Assembly (NCBI RefSeq): GCF_033568475.1
Contig: NC_133122.1
Coordinates: 18,656,206-18,720,205, forward strand
Reading direction: 5' to 3'
Source of the DNA: Henckelia pumila
Taxonomy: Eukaryota; Streptophyta; Magnoliopsida; Lamiales; Gesneriaceae
DNA length: 64,000 nt
Shown here: piece after piece, positions 35,291-46,599 of the stretch
Numbering within the stretch: the first letter of the stretch is position 1
Layout of the letters: each line of letters begins with the position of its first letter
Made by a program: the position numbers and the translations under genes
Notes under the pieces: model-generated
What the model was told of the DNA's origin: nothing
Seen by the model: the letters and a program-made list of their open reading frames with translations, nothing else
The model's database searches: none

Positions 35291-36110
35291 ATAAATAAAT
35301 AAATAATAATAATAATAATAATGCCGGATCTGGGCCTTCCTTCTTTAATTTTCTCAACCCATTCTTCATTCGTCTCACGCCTGCGCCCTTCTCTCACAAC
35401 TCTCCCAAAACCTAACCCTAGCCGTCACTTCTTGTCGTTGATTCTTTACCACCGGCATCGGAATGTGTGTTTGGAGCTAGAATTCGGTTATAGATCGTCC
35501 TAAGGATGTGATGAAATTTGTTTGTTTAACATGCAACAAACATGTTGTAGTGAAGAGGAAGCAAAGAAAAAGATATATTCAGTATTTACCAGGGCTTTTA
35601 TCAAAGCGTTTGGCGCGTTGATCTCGGAAGAACTCTCCAACAAGGTCAAAGGTAGTTACTAAATGTTTAACATTTCCCCTGTATATCAGGATCCATGAGT
35701 AACAGGTTTTGGGCTTCTTGTTGATAGAACTTCCCGGTGTTTTATGGGTATTTCCCGATTTGTATTTCAATGTCCTCTGGAAGGACTATGGAGGTTGGTG
35801 GTGGTTTAAATAATTATCCATCGTTCGGCTTCTACTTCTCTTACACCTTATGTATCGTGGGGGGAATCATTTACAGGAGATCTCTTTGTTGATGGAAAGG
35901 TCATTCATAGGCCACCATATATATAGACGTAGGGAGACGATGAGTTTTCAAAGGAGAGAGGCCCTTGCCTCAAATACAGAAGATGGCAACAAAACTTGAA
36001 GGCAGGTGTAATCTGGAATCCTTTGTGATGAATGGAAAATCTCAGCTCTTTGGCCAATGTTAAGACTGTTTGAAGGTACTGATTTAGGTGTTTTTGCTAT
36101 GTTTTCACGG
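35291..36110. other. Gene-like fragment, identity unknown
   Basis: An (AAT)n tract is followed by GC-richer sequence with leader-like CT-rich text (CTCCCAAAACCTAACCCTAGCC near 35404) and several exon-like stretches without a continuous frame. I do not recognise the protein. Its base composition and place inside MULE 2 suggest host gene pieces carried by the element (Pack-MULE-like), but that is inference. Confidence 0.35.
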
Positions 36111-36235
36111 TGACTTTGGTTGGCAAGGAATCACTTTGTTTTTGTTTTTTTTCTATGGCAAGATCATCATTGCTCATTTGTTGTGTCATATTCTCCAATT
36201 CAGTAAGTAGCCGTCAAGTTAAGGTGGGTTGGTTT

Positions 36236-36382
36236 AGTACATGCCGCCCGCAGGACACTACTCTGCGGGTGACGTGTAATCTCATGATTGGTCAAAATGA
36301 ATGGGTTCCATGTGTGGTCACTGATTTTAACCAATCATGAGTCGTCATGTCACCCGCAGGGCACTACCCTGCCGGTAGTATC
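36236..36382. mobile_element. Foldback MITE
   Basis: GTACATGCCGCCCGCAGGACACTAC... at the left is inverted at the right as ...GGGCACTACCCTGCCGGTAGTATC; inner words CATGATTGGTCAAAAT and ATTTTAACCAATCATG pair too. About 147 bp. Confidence 0.7.
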
Positions 36383-36697
36383 GACTCAACCATGAAATGG
36401 ATGTTGTTGCAAGGGATGAATCAATTGTGGTTTTGATCGTGGGGTTTGATTTTGTATGGCTGTTTATTCAGTTTTTTTTTAAGCAAACAACGAAATGCGC
36501 GAGCATGAAATCTTCCCATTATAACACGATTAGGTCAAGAGCCATAGTCTATAGATGAAATCTACTAGTACTTGTCACTAAATTTATCGGTAAATAAAGT
36601 GCAACATTTTACCTCGTGCCACCTTGTACTTTACCGGATCACTGAATCCATCAGCCCTCGAAATGCAAGCAATTATATGTTCCATGAATATATGTGC

Positions 36698-37857
36698 TAG
36701 AATGAAATAAAAGGATAAAATAAACTTTTATAAATTTAATTTTTGATAAATTAATAATTTTAATAAAAGATAAATTTTTTCAATCTCGACTTGGATTGAT
36801 ATGTTAAATTAATAGTTTTAATAAATTAATAAGATTATAATTTTTTTTAGAAAACCAAAACCACGTTCATTAAATCAAAAAATAATTTTTAAAATAATAA
36901 TTTATTAATTTATCAGTTAATTGATATCTTTCTAAAATTGAATATCATTGATCAAAATATTATTAATATATAGAACCTTTAAATTATTGTAAAATTCCAA
37001 ACATCTAAAATATTACTAATTTTCGTTTTAATAAAAATACTATTAATCATACTCGTCACTTTTCAAACATGTAATTAATAAATTGAAAAAAAAAAAAAAC
37101 AAATGTCTATCTACCAATTCCAGGAGTAACAAAATATATTTTTTAAAATAATAATTTATTAATTCATCGATTAATCAAAACTTCTCTAAACTAGTAAAAT
37201 ATTATTATTATATATAAAGAATTTTTTCGTAGACGCCATATTTTCATTTACCGAGATTGATCTTATGTGTTATAAATATTACACTATTATTTTTATTAGT
37301 TTTTTTTCTAAAATTTCGATATTTCAAATTTTTATATTTTTCTCAACTAAACACTATAGATAAGATAAATTGATAAATAAATTTTAAATTTATTTTTTAT
37401 ATTATTTTATAAATAAAATAAATAAATTTAAATTGTTATCGAAAAAAGAATATTTATACATAACATATAATATTAAATATATTATATGATTTTATATACA
37501 CACACGATTATGCTAGTTATTTTATAAAGAGAATATAGTCAAAATGTTCCTGTATATTTACTCATTTTGTGTTTTGGTCATTTAAGTATTTAATTTTAGA
37601 TATTGGTCCTATAAGTTAAGTTATATTTTGGTTTTTAGTCTTTTCTTCATGGATTATCGACGTGAAATCAGAAAATGATGACGTGCCAACTAAAAATTTT
37701 TCACGGCATTGAAAAATGACGATGTATCTGTTGTAACGTCAATACTTGAATGTCATGTTTTCAAAATCAGATTGGACCGATCGGTTCAACCGGTTCGACC
37801 AGGAATCAGTCACCGGTCTGGTCTAAAACACTCCAAAAAACCGTTTTAACCGTTCAA
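36698..37857 (+). repeat. 1.2-kb direct repeat in MULE 2, copy 2
   Basis: Second copy. The Helitron-like hairpin is shortened here (CACACACGATTATGCTAG). The ACCGGTTC repeat that is cut off in copy 1 runs on in this copy to about 38305, so copy 2 keeps the ancestral right border. Confidence 0.85.
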
Positions 37858-38305
37858 CCGACCAGAATCGGTCAAGAACCGACTAAGAACCAAAAAATCG
37901 ATTTTTTGATTTTTTTTTAAAAAAATAGTTTTTTTATTTTAAAACCTTAATTTAATATTTTATTATATATACATGGTTATTTGGAATTTTTTTTTCGTTA
38001 AAAATATTATTTTATTAATATTAGAGTTTTTTAATTAATTAATTAATTTTATAAAAAATATATAATTATAACTAATATTTTGAATATATTTATATAGTTA
38101 TTTATTTTTCAAACGACGATAAATATATTTTTTTCCATTTATATAAATTTTTTAGGTTTTTATAATTTAAAATATATTATTAATTATATTAAATTATATA
38201 AACGATTTTTTGGTTTGACTGTGCGGTAAAAAAATTTGACCGATTGGATCGTTTTTTTAAATTAGACCAGTTCGATCACTGACCTGGTTATAAAAATATT
38301 GTTTA
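37757..38305. repeat. ACCGGTTC-rich repeat with inverted ends
   Basis: Left part AGATTGGACCGATCGGTTCAACCGG and right part (reversed) GATCGAACTGGTC ... GATCCAATCGGTCAAA are related in inverted orientation; the interior is T-rich. Probably a MITE. A left-truncated piece also ends direct-repeat copy 1 (32240-32329). Confidence 0.4.
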
Positions 38306-38521
38306 AATAAAAAAAGACTAAATATCAAAACATAACTTAGCTTACAAAGCCAAAATCCAAAATTGAATACTTACATGACCAAATCACAAAACAAAAAAAC
38401 GTACAAGACTATTTTGACTATTATTCATTTTATAAAAGTTCAATTATTACAAACTTTTTCCAAACATGTAGAACAACTATAGATGCAAATATAAAATCAA
38501 AAAATAATAATGGTAAAATTG

Positions 38522-38570
<49 letters not shown>

Positions 38571-38579
38571 TGTATATAC

Positions 38580-38720
38580 AATGAGGAGTCGGGGTCTCAA
38601 ACCCCAACTCCTCAATGAAGCGGGGTCTCAAACACCATGTTATTATATTTTTTTAAAATTTTAAAATTTGTTATATTTGTTAAAATAAATTTAAATTTAT
38701 TATATTTATTTAAATAACCC
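38580..38720 (-). repeat. Right TIR of MULE 2
   Basis: 141 bp, reverse complement of the left TIR with moderate divergence, next to the TSD TACAATGCTT. Confidence 0.8.
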
Positions 38721-38730
38721 TACAATGCTT

Positions 38731-39155
38731 TCATAAATAAATTTTAGCCAAAGTAGAAAACGAAAAAAAGTAAATGAGGTATTTTTTAATTAAATAACTA
38801 TCAAATGATTAAAAAAAATACGAGGGAGATTATATTAACATATCCAAGCTAGCTCATGTTTGTGATAATAATAGACAATATACGTATACAACGTGTGCAC
38901 ATATATTAATATTTATCTAAAATATAATTTTACGTTCTTAAAATTTTTTTATATGAAATATATATAATAAGATTCGAACAATTTGTATTTAATATTATTT
39001 TTTCATCAATAATTTATTATTTTTTGTTTTATTTAAAAAATTAATTTTAATTATGAGATAAAGATGATTTGGAGGGAGAAAAATCGATAATATGTCTCAA
39101 TCTTTTTTATTTTTTAATTCCATAAACGTCTCAATCTTTTTTTTTATTAATAACA
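38731..39155. other. AT-rich spacer, no gene seen
   Basis: Between MULE 2 and the Cassandra-like LTR. Nothing recognisable. Confidence 0.4.
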
Positions 39156-39363
39156 TGTGACGCTCGGGGCTGAAGAGGGCGGGGAGTTGAACGGACAATG
39201 AACGGCTCCTGACAGACTTCTAAACGAAGGAAGACATGAATGAATCGAGCCGTGCCGGAATGAGAGGGATTCTAAGAATGTGTAGGTATGAGACTACATA
39301 GTTGAGGAGGACTTAAAAGATTTAATAGATACTACTCATATAAAAAAAAATGCATCTTTTTTT

Positions 39364-39437
39364 CGGGAGCTCATCACATAATAACTCCAAAGTTAAGCGT
39401 GCTTGACTTGGATAAATTATAGGATGAGTATCCCCCT
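39364..39437 (+). repeat. 5S rRNA-like segment in the TRIM LTR
   Basis: AAGTTAAGCGTGCTTGACTTGG followed by AGGATGAGTATCCCC corresponds to the 5S rRNA internal promoter region (plant 5S: AGTTAAGCGTGCTTGGG...AGGATGGGTGACC). It has several changes, so it is not a 5S gene. Cassandra elements are known for carrying this pol III promoter. Confidence 0.65.
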
Positions 39438-39452
39438 TGAAAGTTTCTCAGG

Positions 39453-40223
39453 CACTAGTAGAATTTATGCCTTTTACTTCGCATATTAACTGAAGTCGTA
39501 GATAGATAAGTACCGAAGTAGATGCACGTGAAGTAATAGGTACCATTTTACTTCGCTTAATAACCGAAGTATTAGGCATGAAATTACTGAAGTAATAGGG
39601 TACCATTTTACTTCGCTTAATATTGGACCGGTTCTGAAGTAAAAGCATGCCTTTTACTTCAGCATTTACATTATGTGACGAAGTAATATAACATCTATAG
39701 ACGAATTAAATGCGCGTATTTGACTTCGGCAGTTTTCTTAAGTGACGAAGTAATAGAACATATATGACTTCCGTTGATTCATTAAACGACGAAGTAATAG
39801 AACATATATGACTTCGTTGCATCATATATCCATACATGCTTGAATGTTCATATGGAACAAAGAAAGGGGGGAGACGACAGGGGAAGTCCTGATAAATGGA
39901 TTTGCACTTGGAGATCGAGAGAAAGGGAGAGACGTATAAGTTCGTGGAAAAAATGAAAGTAGAGAATTATACCGATCAACCTATTACTTCACCAAATATA
40001 AATTAAAAATTTTATTTTTAACTTTTTACTTCATCAAATTTAATTTGATGAAGTAAAAAGTTACTTAAAAATTTAAGTGAAGCCCGTTTTTTTAATTGAT
40101 GAAGTTAAAAGTGCATTTTACTTCGTTAGTTTTACAACCGCAGTAAATAACTATGTATTACTTCGGTAATAATGATCGCCGAAGTAAAAAATAGCGAAGT
40201 AATATGCAGAAATTCTACTAGTG
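39453..40223. mobile_element. Non-autonomous CACTA element, 771 bp
   Basis: Ends CACTAGTAGAATT and AATTCTACTAGTG are perfect inverted repeats, flanked by the 3-bp TSD AGG (39450-39452, 40224-40226), as expected for CACTA (En/Spm). Subterminal copies of TTTTACTTCG / CGAAGTAAT occur in both orientations. No transposase. Confidence 0.9.
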
Positions 40224-40350
40224 AGGGTGCGTGTGACTGAGGACATAAGCACGCTGAAAAGATTCGTCTTGATACAGTGTGATGTCACAAATGACTTCTA
40301 ATGTCATGAATTAATGACGACACTCAATTATCTCAAATCCAAGTCCAATT

Positions 40351-40396
<46 letters not shown>

Positions 40397-40401
<5 letters not shown>

Positions 40402-40536
40402 TTTGCTATCCTGCCCACTCACTGTGCCACCTAATATACCCCTCATGAGGTGGCACTCAACTATTGGATGTGATGAATTGTGCGTCCAATAGTTGAATGT
40501 CACCTCATGGTGGGTACATTATGTGGGCAGGATAGC

Positions 40537-40543
<7 letters not shown>
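40397..40543. mobile_element. Hairpin MITE inside an (AT)n microsatellite
   Basis: ACAATTTTGCTATCCTGCCC at the left is inverted at the right as GGGCAGGATAGCAAAATTAT. Inner arms GAGGTGGCACTCAACTATTGG / CCAATAGTTGAATGTCACCTC also pair. Long pure (AT)n tracts flank both sides (about 40352-40396 and 40544-40582), so it inserted into, or carries, a TA microsatellite. Confidence 0.75.
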
Positions 40544-40588
<45 letters not shown>

Positions 40589-40850
40589 TGTAATAGGAAA
40601 CGATTGCGTATGGCTATAATATCATCATCATCGTTATTTATTCTTTAATTTTTGAACAACTCATACATATTTTTTTAATAAAAGTTCAAACTTTGGATGT
40701 GCCGCATGAGCCAAAAGATTGTACATATTTGGTCAGTTTATAAAATATGAGAAAACCAATTTTACTCGAGGTAAATTAAATGCTTATGATTTTTCCAACA
40801 AAATTAAAAATTTAGGAATGTGTTTCGTAAATTGATAAAAATTAATATAA

Positions 40851-40985
40851 GAGTCAATTGTGAATAAATTCCTAAACCCAAACCTAACTTTTTTATAAAT
40901 CCCTACAATAAAAATTCTTTCTTAAAACTCCCTAGGACCACCAAACTTGTTCAAATCTAATGTTTAATTCTTGTACCCAATTTAT
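40851..40985 (+). repeat. Left TIR of the virus-bearing MULE-like element
   Basis: Inverted relative to 48625-48761, roughly 70% alike by eye. The outermost bases are GAGTCAATTGTG against GGGAAAATTATT on the other side. Confidence 0.7.
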
Positions 40986-41050
40986 GCATTTATGTACTCC
41001 ATTTATGCAATATTTGTGCTCAATTATGGTACTTGAATCATCCGCAAAAA

Positions 41051-41062
41051 TGGTATCAGAGC
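41051..41062 (+). other. Pararetrovirus primer site (tRNA-Met)
   Basis: TGGTATCAGAGC, complementary to the 3' end of plant initiator tRNA-Met; marks the conventional genome start of caulimovirids. Confidence 0.85.
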
Positions 41063-41599
41063 TTTAGGTTAAATATTCAGACTTAATATTATTCGTTAAC
41101 TCATATTTTTTTTTGTTGAGGAGAAGATTTTTTACAAAAGATGACTTCAAACGAAGGTTTGAATCAAGAGGATTTTATTTATATGAAATCCTATAAACAA
41201 GTTAATTTGTTCACAATAGATTACTTACGACAGAAAGATGATTTCTAACTCTTAATTTTTAGAAATTACCCCAAATTCCTCTAAACTCTCCGGAGATCTT
41301 AAAAAAAATTCAAAAGACGGTACAATATTACAGCAATCAGTTGTATGAAATACCTCGGCAGATTGAAGGAATCCTTAAGAAACAAGAAGAAATTCTTGTA
41401 ACCCTAAAAGATCTTCAAACTAAAATCACAAATCTAGAACAAACTTCAGGTTCTAGAAAAGGAAATACAGGAGGAAGGTTACCACTCTCGTTTGGTACCG
41501 AACCGTTGTTACATCAGAAAGGTAAAACCAAAATGGTTCAAAAACCTTTAACTGATGATGAAAGGATGATTAATCTTATAAAAGCAGTATCAGAGAAAA

Positions 41600-43000
41600 A
41601 CACTATCTGATGACTACTTTAGAGAGATTAAATCTCGAGGATCTACAAGATCTCGCGGATTCTTTTGCGAATCTCAAAGTAGTAGATCTAAAAATGAACT
41701 CCCCTGAGAGTGAACAACCCATAGGGAATCCCCTAATATATGTGGTTAAAACAGAAGAACCACATAATGAGTTTCAGGTTGGAAAAAATTCACATCCAGC
41801 AGGAACCAGATCAAGAAGGAGTAAAATCCCACTCCATCAAACTCCTTATGGAAAAACTGTTTTAGATCCAATACATCCTTACGGGGTTATGTTAAACCTT
41901 GATGTTTTGGACTTCAAAAACAGAGAAGATCTTATAGATGATTGGACGTCAGCTATGAGAATTGCAGCAGGGACATTAGATCTCAATAAAGAAGGATTCA
42001 TTAAACTTCTAGAAATGAGTCTAATGGGATCTGTCAAGATTGCTTGGGAGATGACTATGCTAGATACAAAGAAATCAATCTTAGCAGGAGAATTCCTCAG
42101 CGAAATTGGAGAAAAAATGGCCACCCTATTTAAAGCACAATTCATAGGGGTAGACTATTTCAACAATCAAGATACAGAGAAAAAGAGAAGATATACTCAA
42201 GCTCTGTATAGCCTCGAGTTACATGATATCTGTTTAGTTGATGAATACATTATGTTATTCACTAAATATAGATGGAATTTAGGAGTCGAGAAAAATGTAG
42301 CTATTCAGCTATTTTTCGCAAAAATGCCAAGTCCCTGGAGAGAAATGTTGATTAAAGAATACGTTCCAGGTCATCTTGACACTTTGGCAAGACGCGCGTC
42401 CTTTTTGAAAGGAAAATTGGCAGAATGGTGCCATATGGCAGCATTACAGAAGAACTACAAGAAAATAAGGGGTATAAATAAACGTACACCTTTATGCTGT
42501 AAAGATAATGATCTTCCAACGATCATTGGAAACAGATCACAGGGATTTAAAAGGAAGAAATTCAGAAGTAATCCCTACAATAAAAGAATGAGAAGTCCTT
42601 GTAAACCAAGAACAATTTGGTCCAAACAAAAGGCCAGATCTTATAGGTCAGGAAAAAGAAGTGGACCTACAAGAACATCCCCAGTAACAAGCTCATTACA
42701 AAGCAGGGGAAGAACACCATCAAGAAGAACTTTCAGAAGAACTCATACAAGAGCAAGTGAAAGTTTCAAGGATTGCAACTGCTGGACATGTGGAGCAAGA
42801 GGACATATATCTACAAATTGTCCAGAAAACGAGAAAAAAGGAGTTAAACTCTTTGAAGCAACACCAGATATGAATGATGCGGTCTTCTTTCAAGATCTAG
42901 TCCAAGTATATCAATTTGAGGATATCCCTTCAGATGAAAGCATATACGAAGAAGATATATTGTTTAGTCAAGAAGATTCTGAGGATGGATCAGAATCAGA
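41600..43000 (+). other. Capsid protein region of the pararetrovirus
   Basis: Fossil coding region. A basic Arg/Lys/Ser-rich stretch precedes a CCHC zinc knuckle (CWTCGARGHISTNC), then an acidic C-terminal tail rich in Glu, Asp and Ser, the standard order of caulimovirid capsid proteins. A short leader protein with a heptad-like region (ILKKQEEILVTLKDLQTKI) lies just before it. Confidence 0.8.
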
Positions 43001-43299
43001 ATCAGAATAAAGAAGAAGTGTTTCGGCATGAAACACATGAAAGTTTGGCTGGATTCTTTAGCCAAAATACGATATCTCATAATATGGTCCAAAGGATTAT
43101 GAGAAAAAATCCAACGTTACAAAAGTACCAGGGATTTTTGACAGGACAAGTAGAAAGAGTCTTAGGCAACCTAGGGCTTAGACAAAGAAGACATAATTTG
43201 ATTTACAAAGTATCCAGAAGGGAAATGGCAATCTCCATGGAGTTAACAAGTAATCAAATATAGATGCAGTTAATTCCTTTTGAAGAAATAAGAGAGGAA

Positions 43300-44100
43300 T
43301 TGCAAAAGTTGAAAGGTGAGGTAGCAAGGACGATGTCTTGGATTCATATTGGAGCAATCCAAATAATGATCAAGGCAACTTTTAAAGAAGGAATAGATTC
43401 ACCCATAGATATCGTAGTATGCGATAAAATAATGGGGAATATTCAAGATGCTGTCCTGAGTACTATCTCAGGAAATCTTTGTGCAGGAAAAATTGTAGGA
43501 GTTATCTATCCAAGAATAACCTACAATTTAGCTGACAGGGACTTTAGTCGAGCCTTGACGTTGCATCAAAACTTCAAGGAAAAGAGACTGATGAAGGAAG
43601 GTAATAGACCATATTCTATTACATATCAAATTTCATATGCTCTTTCTAATACTCATCATTCTGAATTATTTATTAGAAATGAGTTCATTGAAATTCCAGA
43701 GATCTTTGGGAAAGTTGCTCATGCAATATACCCAAAAAGAATCGAGTTTCCTTTAATTCAGAAAACAGACATTCAAATTCAAGACAGATCGGTTCTATAC
43801 AGAGACCTTAAAATAGAACCTCGAAGGTTATCTTTTCAAGGAAACCGAATGACAAGTAGGAGATGGGACAAATCTCCTATTCAAGAAATTCCACCAGAAG
43901 AAAAAGAGTTTTCTATAATAGGAAAACTTAGATCTCCAGAAGGATGGAAAGAAGTGAAAATAGTATTCGATATTACAAGTCATCGGAACCAGTTCCCTTG
44001 TAACTCGATTTACTATTTGGAACAACATGAAAAAGGAACTTACCAAGGATTGATAAATATTGGAGAATTGGAAGTTCAAATATGTGGAATTCCAAGAAAA
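43300..44100 (+). other. Movement protein region of the pararetrovirus
   Basis: Fossil region related to the 30K movement protein family: WIHIGAIQIMIKATF, GIDSPIDIVVCD, a later SGNLCAGKIVGVIYP and the YSITYQISYALSNTHHS block are in the order seen in caulimovirid movement proteins, which in live viruses act at plasmodesmata. Confidence 0.75.
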
Positions 44101-44549
44101 GATGTGGATCAGCTCATTCTTGGCCTAGAGTTTCTGGAGGATCATAAACCATGGAAACGCCTTGAAAAAGGAATAGAGTTTATGGCAAAAGAAAAGACTT
44201 GGAGGATTCAATAAGAATTCTACGAAATGAAAAACCAAGAGAATTGGATAAGGGTCAATCCCTTAATCAGATTCGAAAACTCTGTTTACAAACAGAGGAA
44301 GAAGCAACTGTTAAAATTAGTAAGTCATGAACATGATTTACTAGAACGCATTGAAGACGTAGAAAGGAGTAACCATACTCTACCTTCTGAAGCCTTAGGA
44401 AGACTAAAGGTGAATAGTCTTAATCGGATTACTGAGTTACAACACAGTCTGTTAAAAATGGCAGGGCCATTTAGTAATCCCTTTAAAAAATGGCAACAAG
44501 TTCTTTCTCCATATACATTCCGATAGGGATGTTGTATGAACAATATAAG

Positions 44550-46450
44550 GCTGAATACTTTGCAGCTTATATCGATTCGGGAGCAGGAATTTGTACAGCA
44601 AAAAGAGGAGTCTTCCCTGAAGAATGTGAAGAAGATTTGCCAAAAATTGCTGGACGGGATTTCTCTCGAAGAATTTTAATTCTTTGCAAAGGAATAAAAC
44701 AAGCAGAGATCCTTATGGGAGGAGCAGGGCAGACACCTTGATACAAGGTAAAGACACCACCAATCTATTTCCATGATACAGGAGCTGAAATCCTGTTAGG
44801 AAATAACTTCTTACAAATGTTTAAGAAGTACACACAAGACAATGAGTCAAGAAGACTTATGTTCACTACAATTTGTGATCATAAAATTATCGTTCAAAGA
44901 CTCAAAGTTGATTTTTATCGACAATTGCCGATAATATTTCGCAGCCAGCGTGGTGATAAAGGACAACTTTTTCACCCAAAAATGAAAGATCCAAGGAGGT
45001 TTGGAGAAACCATGTTGAAAATAACAACAGAACAAAAACTCCAAACAGAGGATATGGAGTTTCTCAAGGTAACTCTACATCACAGAGATATAGAGTTAGA
45101 AAATAAGGTATCCCTTGAAGATGTCAAAAAGAGGCTCAAAGAAAGTTACAACGAGCACCCTTTGGCATGGTGGGATAGAAATCAACTCAAAACCAATCTT
45201 ACTCTAAAGGAAGGCAAAGAGTATGAATTCGTCAGATATAAGCCTATCCCAATGAACATAACAGATCAAAGGGATATGAGAATGATTATCAAGGAACATT
45301 TGGACTTTGGTCTAATCAAAGAAGGAGTTTCACCATATAGCAGCCCAGGATTTCTGGTCAGAAATCATGGTGAAATAAAAAGAGGAAAACTCAGGTTAGT
45401 TATTAATTACCAAGGTATTAATAAAATCCTGGAGTTTGATGGGTACTTCATACCCAGTAGAGAACATCTAATTAGCTATGTACGAAATGCTAGAGTGTTC
45501 TCAAAATTTGATTGTAAGTCTGGATTCTACCAGATAAGAATGGAAGAAGGCAGTAAGAAATTCACAGCCTTCTCTACTCCACAAGGACACTATATTTGGG
45601 AAGTTATGCCTATGGGATTGACCAATGCACCCCAAATATTTCAAAGAAAGATGGATAATCTTTTTAAAGATTATTTCAACTTTATGTTTGTTTATATTGA
45701 TGATATTCTTATAGCATCAAAAAACATAGACGAACATGTTAAACACTTAGAGATTTTCTCTAAGATTTGTAAAAAAAAAGGACTGGTTTTATCTGAAAAG
45801 AAAGCAGTCATAGCAACAAGGAAAATTGAATTCCTTGGTATTGAGATTGATGAAACTGGAATAATTCTACAACCCCATATTGTGGAAAAGGTAAAAAATT
45901 TTCCAGATAAACTCAAAGATGTAAAACAACTCCAGAGTTTTCTAGGAGTAGTTAATTTTGCAGGGATGTTCATAAACAACCTAGCAATGTACAGAAAGGT
46001 GTTCAGTCCTTTGTTAAAAAAGGATGCCAGGTTTATATGGACCGATGACCATACTAAAGGGGTAAACCAATTAAAGGAGATATGTAAGAATCTCCCAAAA
46101 ATGGCTATACCCGTAGATGAAGATGATCTGATATTATTCACAGATGCCAGTGATGATTGGTGGGCAGCTGTCCTTACCAAGATCACTCCAGATGGAGAAA
46201 TACCATGCAGATACTGTAGCGGTCTTTTTTCAGAATCAGAGGCCATCAGATGACATATCAACGAGAAGGAATTTTATGCAGTTAAAAGGGCTTTTGAAAA
46301 ATGGCCATTATTTTTACTTGCTAAAAAATTCACGCTGAAGGTTGATAACACCCAGGTAAAAGCTTTCTTAAGAAATAAAATTGAATCTAAACCTGAGAAA
46401 GCTAGGTTATTAAGATGGCAATCATTATGTCAAAATTATATTTTGATATT
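44550..46450 (+). other. Protease, reverse transcriptase and RNase H of the pararetrovirus
   Basis: Fossil pol region. Protease active site AYIDSGAGICTAK near 44570; reverse transcriptase with SKFDCKSGFYQIRM, PMGLTNAPQIFQRKM and the catalytic FVYIDDILIAS (about 45500-45720); RNase H from ILFTDASDDWW near 46135. The RT motifs are of the pararetrovirus type, unlike the gypsy RT at 7400-8050. Confidence 0.85.
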
Positions 46451-46599
46451 GTTATTATTAAATCTCATGAAAATATTCTTGCAGATTTCTTAAGAAGAGA
46501 TGGAAGGCAGTGGCGTGGATTCCATCATGAAAATGCAGAGGCATCTCAGGGAACACCTTGGGTTACTTCAAACCGAGTTCAACCAGTTAGTCATTAATG

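Larger units (their letters stand above)
30493..38720. mobile_element. MULE 2: non-autonomous Mutator-like element with Ulp1-type fragment
   Basis: 8,228 bp bounded by TACAATGCTT at 30483-30492 and 38721-38730 (9-10 bp, Mutator-like). The TIRs are ~140 bp: 30493-30634 (starts GGGTTTTTTAAATAAATATA) and 38580-38720 (ends TATATTTATTTAAATAACCC), both holding GGGGTTTGAGACCCCGACTC. No transposase was found. Contents: two copies of a 1.2-kb direct repeat, a degenerate repeat array, a piece of the Ulp1-like N-terminal domain, a CACTA end, gene-like DNA and several MITEs. The Ulp1-type fragment suggests that it derives from, or was moved by, a Kaonashi-type MULE such as MULE 1, though its TIRs are unlike those of MULE 1. 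Confidence 0.8.
39156..40290 (+). mobile_element. Cassandra-like TRIM LTR, split by a CACTA element
   Basis: Starts TGTGACGCTCGGGGCTGAAG and resumes after the CACTA insertion as AGGGTGCGTGTGACTGAGG...CACGCTGAAAAG, text I associate with Cassandra LTRs. A 5S rRNA-like stretch sits at 39364-39437. Only one LTR is seen, so it is a solo LTR or a remnant; the right end near 40290 is approximate and no TSD was found. Confidence 0.65.

Noticed and set aside
31132-37857. LTR pair of a retrotransposon
   Set aside because: The 1.2-kb direct repeats lack TG...CA ends, primer site, purine tract and TSD, and the interior has no gag or pol.
39364-39437. A real 5S rRNA gene
   Set aside because: Too many changes from plant 5S, incomplete, and placed in a Cassandra-like LTR.
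41051-41062. tRNA gene piece
   Set aside because: Only the 12-base primer-site complement is present; no cloverleaf.
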